Source of the DNA: DASQBT01 sp963746955
Lineage (GTDB): Bacteria; Pseudomonadota; Gammaproteobacteria; Burkholderiales; Thiobacillaceae
Direction: 5' to 3'
Length of the DNA stretch: 64,000 bases
Assembly (NCBI GenBank): GCA_963746955.1
Contig: CAVVDR010000009.1
Location: 124,001 to 188,000, forward strand
Shown: positions 60,633-64,000 of the stretch, piece by piece
Layout of the letters: each line of letters opens with the position of its first letter
How positions within the stretch are numbered: the first letter of the stretch is position 1
Translations under genes and position numbers: made by a program
The notes under the pieces: generated by a model
What the model was told of the DNA's origin: nothing
What the model saw: only the letters and a program-made list of their open reading frames with translations
Databases searched by the model: none

Positions 60633-61370
60633 ATGAGCGCCATCCTGCTATCGTTCGCAACCTTTTTCTCGACTCTGCTCGGCGGACTATTTGCGCTTCG
60701 ATTCCGCAAGCAGCTACACCTGGTGCTCAGCTTCACCGCCGGCGTACTGCTGGGCGTGGTGAGCTTCGACATCCTGCCTGAGATCTTCCGGCTGGCCCAC
60801 GCGCAGGAGATTGATGCCAGCGGTGCAATGGTTGCTCTGCTTGGCGGCTTTCTACTTTTTCACGGGCTGGAAAAATTCGTTCTGGTCCATCATGCACACG
60901 AGGCCGATTATGCCGCCCATCATCACCCGCGTATGGGGGTGCTCTCCGCACTTGCCTTGATCGGCCACAGCTTCATGGACGGCGTCGGCATCGGTCTGGC
61001 ATTTCAGGTGTCATCCGCGGTCGGCATCACGGTGGCAATCGCCGTCATCGCCCATGATTTCTGCGATGGACTCAATACGGTCAGCCTGATGCTGGTCCAC
61101 AGCAACTCCGCGCGGCGCTCGCTGACCATGCTCCTGTTTGACGCGCTCGCCCCGGTGCTGGGGGCCGTTTCGACCTTGGCCTTCCGAGTCCCCCCGTCGG
61201 TTCTCACCCTCTATCTGGGTTTTTTTGCCGGCTTCCTTCTGTATATTGCCGCCTCAGATATTCTGCCCGAGGCCCACTCCCGTGCACGTTCCTCCACCGC
61301 CTTCGGGCTGATCGCCCTGACCTGCCTGGGGGCAGCGTTGATCTTTATGGTGGCTCGACTGACGGGCTGA
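60633..61370 (+). CDS. ZIP family metal transporter
   Basis: The 245-residue membrane protein has about eight helices. A His-rich loop, VLVHHAHEADYAAHHHPRMG, follows helix 3. The metal-transport helices include GHSFMDGVGIGLAFQVSSAV and AIAVIAHDFCDGLNTVSLML, with conserved His, Asn and Asp. ZIP proteins import zinc or other divalent metals. No Shine-Dalgarno sequence is obvious before the ATG, and the leader is structured. Confidence 0.92.
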   Translation: MSAILLSFATFFSTLLGGLFALRFRKQLHLVLSFTAGVLLGVVSFDILPEIFRLAHAQEIDASGAMVALLGGFLLFHGLEKFVLVHHAHEADYAAHHHPRMGVLSALALIGHSFMDGVGIGLAFQVSSAVGITVAIAVIAHDFCDGLNTVSLMLVHSNSARRSLTMLLFDALAPVLGAVSTLAFRVPPSVLTLYLGFFAGFLLYIAASDILPEAHSRARSSTAFGLIALTCLGAALIFMVARLTG

Positions 61371-61381
61371 CCCAGCCGGAC

Positions 61382-62782
61382 TCAGGATCCATCCGGATCC
61401 CTCACCATGCGCTCAACATGGATGTCCAGCTTCTTGATGCGGTGCCACAAGCTGCGCTCGGTGATATTCAAGCGGCGCGCCGCCTGGGCCTGCACGCCCT
61501 GACTGGCCTCAAGCGCGGCGATGATCACCCGGCGTTCGCGCTCTTCCAGCCAGTTGTCGAGGCCTTCACTTCCTGGTCCGGCACTGGCCGGACCCTCGAT
61601 CGGCGGCCCGCTGCCCTGAATGCGCTCTGGCAGGTCCGCTACTTCGATGCGATTGCCACGGCACGACAACAAGGCTCGCTCCACGGCGTTGCGCAATTCG
61701 CGCACATTGCCCGGCCACGGATATCCGGACATGGCTTCGAGTGCCTCAGGACTGAACTCGCGGACTGGTTTGTCCATTTCCGCGCGCAATTCAGCCAGAA
61801 AGCCGAGTGCAAGCTCCGGCACGTCTCCACCGCGTTCACGCAGGGGCGGAACATGGATGGTATAGACATCGAGCCGGTAATAAAGGTCCTCGCGAAATGC
61901 GCCACTGCGCACCAGTTCCATCAAATTGCGGTTGGTGGCGGCGATGATGCGCACGTCGACATGCCTCACCACATCGCTGCCCACGGGGGAAAATTCCCGT
62001 TCCTGCAGCACCCGCAGCAGCTTGCTCTGCAGCGGCAGATCCAGATCGCCGATCTCATCCAGAAACAAGGTGCCGCCATTGGCCTGTTCCAGCCGCCCCA
62101 GCCGATTCTGAGTTGCGCCGGTAAAGGCGCCCCGCACATAACCGAACAATTCGCTTTCCATCAGGTCGCGTGGAATCGCAGAGCAGTTGAGGGCGACCCA
62201 GGCCTGCTCGCCTCGCGGTCCCTGCTCGTGAATGCTGCGCGCGACGGCTTCCTTGCCGGTGCCGGACTCGCCGGTGATCAAGATATTGCTGCGATACGGC
62301 GCGACCCGCTCGATCTCCTCGCGGAGGCGGCGCATCGGTGCGCTGCCGCCAATCAGCCGGCGGCGCGGGCGGGCACCGCTGACCACCGCATGCAGACGCC
62401 TGTTTTCCAGCAACAGTTCATTCAAGCGCAACGCGCCCTGCACTGCGATCTGCAATTCCTCGGACTCGAAAGGCTTGGTCAGATAGTCCGTGGCACCGGC
62501 CTGGATGCACTCGATGGCGGAGCGAATAGAGCCAAAGGCGGTCAAGACAATCACCGGCACTTCCGGACATTCGCGTCGGCAATGGGCAACCAGTTCCTCG
62601 CCGCGCATGCCCGGCAGCTTCAGGTCGGTGACGATCACCCCCAAGTCCGGTTCGTTCAGATGTTTCAGGGCTTCCTCGGCTGACTCGGCGCTCAGCACCC
62701 GGTAGCCCACGTCCTCCAGCGCCATGGCGATCACAACCAGCATGTTGGGCTCGTCATCAACCACAAGTACGGTGTGTTGCAT
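61382..62782 (-). CDS. Sigma-54-dependent response regulator, NtrC family
   Basis: The 466-residue regulator starts at MQHTVLVVDDEPNMLV (62782). The receiver domain has the phospho-Asp in VIVTDLKLPGMRG. The AAA+ domain has Walker A GESGTGKEAVARS, the sigma-54 loop VRGAFTGATQNRLGRLEQAN and Walker B GGTLFLDEIGDLD. The C terminus is a Fis-type helix-turn-helix (AQAARRLNITERSLWHRIKK). The ATGA overlap with the kinase gene upstream shows they are a two-component pair. The target genes are unknown. Confidence 0.95.
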   Translation of the reverse strand: MQHTVLVVDDEPNMLVVIAMALEDVGYRVLSAESAEEALKHLNEPDLGVIVTDLKLPGMRGEELVAHCRRECPEVPVIVLTAFGSIRSAIECIQAGATDYLTKPFESEELQIAVQGALRLNELLLENRRLHAVVSGARPRRRLIGGSAPMRRLREEIERVAPYRSNILITGESGTGKEAVARSIHEQGPRGEQAWVALNCSAIPRDLMESELFGYVRGAFTGATQNRLGRLEQANGGTLFLDEIGDLDLPLQSKLLRVLQEREFSPVGSDVVRHVDVRIIAATNRNLMELVRSGAFREDLYYRLDVYTIHVPPLRERGGDVPELALGFLAELRAEMDKPVREFSPEALEAMSGYPWPGNVRELRNAVERALLSCRGNRIEVADLPERIQGSGPPIEGPASAGPGSEGLDNWLEERERRVIIAALEASQGVQAQAARRLNITERSLWHRIKKLDIHVERMVRDPDGS

Positions 62783-64000
62783 CAGGCTTTCTCCGCAGCA
62801 GGTACCAGTCGCATCACGAAACATGCGCCTCCATTTTTCCCGGGGACATATTCCAGCCGGCCGCCATTGGCCTCGACCAGGGTATTCGCAATGGTGAGCC
62901 CGAGGCCGCTGCCCTGCGCCTTGGTAGTGTAGAACGGCTCAAACAGCCGTGGAACCATGTCGATCGGCACGCCTGGGCCATTGTCTTCCAGGGCCACAAA
63001 TACCGCGTCCTCGTCCACCCAGGATCGCAAGGTCAACTCCGGAGACGCCGCGCCTATGGACTCCAGCGCGTTGTTGATAAGGTTCGACCAGGCTTGATGC
63101 AGTAGTTCGGCATCCGCCAGGATTTGATGCTTGCCATGCCGGAAATCCCGAATTACGGTGACATCCGGCCGGGCGGCCAGGACAAAACGCAGGGCCTTTT
63201 CAATGGGCTGATCCGGCGGGATCGCGGCAAGCTGCGGTGCGTGGTGGCGCGCGAGTTGCTGAAAGTCGCGCAGCAATCCGTTCAGGCGGTTGGTTTCTTC
63301 GTGAATCATGCGCACCAGTTCGGTCTGGCGCTCGGAGTTGCTCTTGGCCTTGTCCAGCAACTGGCTCGCCGTATTGATCACGCCGATGGGATTGCGAATC
63401 TCGTGCGCCATGGCCAACGATAATTCGCCCAGAGCGGTCAGCTTGTCGGCCCGGAACTCGCGCAGCTGCTCGTCACGCGCGTCGTGCAGGCTGCCTGCCA
63501 TGGCATTGAAGGCCTGGGCAAGGTCGCCTAGCTCATCCTTGGTACGAACCGGGATAGAGGCGCGAAAATCACGCGCTGCCACTCTTAACACACCGTCACG
63601 CAATTCCTCGATCGGCCGCACCACCAGCCGGCTGAGCAGCAGGCCGGTGACGGCCGCCAACAGCGTTCCCAACAATGCAATCGCCAATGTCAGCGCGGTG
63701 CGATCAGCGAAGATCTGGTCGCCGGCACGATGCATGAGCCCGCTGAACAGCACCGCCTCCACCTGTCCGTCGGCGTCGACGACCGGCGTATATATCCCCC
63801 AGTAGAGGCCGCCTTCAGCCTCCGGGCTGAAGTATTCCCGCCGTTGCTTGAGCTGCGCGAAGGCCTCTGCCGGCAGGCGCAGCCGCAGCGACCGACTCTC
63901 CTGCTCGGAGAACGCTTTCGCGAAATCATCCTCCCCGTTGGAGTAGAACAGGCGTGTCCTGAGTCCGCTGATCAAGCCCAGCCGCTGCAGCAGCGGCTTG
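62782..64000 (-). CDS. Sensor histidine kinase, 5' end outside the window
   Basis: The frame is open to the window end, so the N terminus is missing. What remains is a periplasmic sensor part (FSPEAEGGLYWGIYTPVVDA), a membrane helix, a HAMP domain (SRLVVRPIEELRDGVLRVAA), the phospho-His box LAMAHEIRNPIGVINTASQL, and an ATPase domain (NLINNALESIG, then LEDNGPGVPIDMVPRLFEPF and GSGLGLTIANTLVEANGG). It is the cognate kinase of the NtrC-type regulator downstream. The signal is unknown. Confidence 0.94.
   Translation of the reverse strand, partial: KPLLQRLGLISGLRTRLFYSNGEDDFAKAFSEQESRSLRLRLPAEAFAQLKQRREYFSPEAEGGLYWGIYTPVVDADGQVEAVLFSGLMHRAGDQIFADRTALTLAIALLGTLLAAVTGLLLSRLVVRPIEELRDGVLRVAARDFRASIPVRTKDELGDLAQAFNAMAGSLHDARDEQLREFRADKLTALGELSLAMAHEIRNPIGVINTASQLLDKAKSNSERQTELVRMIHEETNRLNGLLRDFQQLARHHAPQLAAIPPDQPIEKALRFVLAARPDVTVIRDFRHGKHQILADAELLHQAWSNLINNALESIGAASPELTLRSWVDEDAVFVALEDNGPGVPIDMVPRLFEPFYTTKAQGSGLGLTIANTLVEANGGRLEYVPGKNGGACFVMRLVPAAEKA

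Overview
The window reads as a chromosomal segment from a GC-rich betaproteobacterium that oxidises sulfur, most like the Nitrosomonadales sulfur oxidisers (Sulfuricella, Thiobacillus and relatives). The strongest evidence is a complete reverse-type dsr locus (dsrABEFHCMKLJOPNR plus a cysG-type siroheme synthase) together with an Rnf complex, type IV pilus minor pilins and a B12-dependent ribonucleotide reductase. I see no insertion sequence, prophage, CRISPR array, tRNA or rRNA. One structured RNA, the 4.5S SRP RNA, is present.

Layout. 1-1532: end of lspA, then fkpB and ispH (+). 1546-9380 (-): a type IV pilus minor pilin operon (two FimT/GspH-type pilins, pilV, pilW, pilX, pilY1, pilE). 9491-13826 (+): thiO, an ELM1-like protein, a GT4 glycosyltransferase and a GT10 fucosyltransferase-like enzyme, probably for a surface glycan. 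13919-19018: envelope and unknown genes (PEBP protein, PA2779/PA2778 pair, a Gln-rich secreted protein, a cNMP-binding DUF1003 protein). 19298-26853 (+): alanine dehydrogenase, rnfABCDGE, a 50-residue basic protein, nth and a DUF1841 gene. 27050-30220: two small c-type cytochromes (-), then a SulP transporter and a PduO-type cobalamin adenosyltransferase (+).

30342-44670 (-) is the dsr operon. DsrEFH and DsrC pass sulfur to DsrAB, whose sirohaem-type cofactor needs CysG and DsrN. DsrL and the DsrMKJOP membrane complex handle electrons. Strong intercistronic hairpins lie after dsrA, dsrB, dsrC and dsrP.

45019-52018 (+), divergent from dsrA, is the most unusual part. It encodes a small unknown protein, an orphan Cas6/Cmx6-like protein that seems to lack a normal start codon, a cysteine-less DsrC paralog (RspA type), a two-domain mercaptopyruvate-type sulfurtransferase, an unknown helical protein, a TauD-like dioxygenase, an HTH/coiled-coil/2Fe-2S/flavin reductase fusion, a 96-residue unknown, a DUF302 protein and a DUF389 membrane protein. 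I treat this as a candidate undescribed dsr-linked accessory system.

52047-64000: ybaB and dnaX (-), a PagL-like lipid A deacylase (-), ffs (-), DAHP synthase behind a probable Phe attenuator (-), class II ribonucleotide reductase (-), an ankyrin protein (-), a DegP/MucD protease (+), a ZIP metal transporter (+), and an NtrC-type regulator with its sensor kinase (-), cut by the window end.
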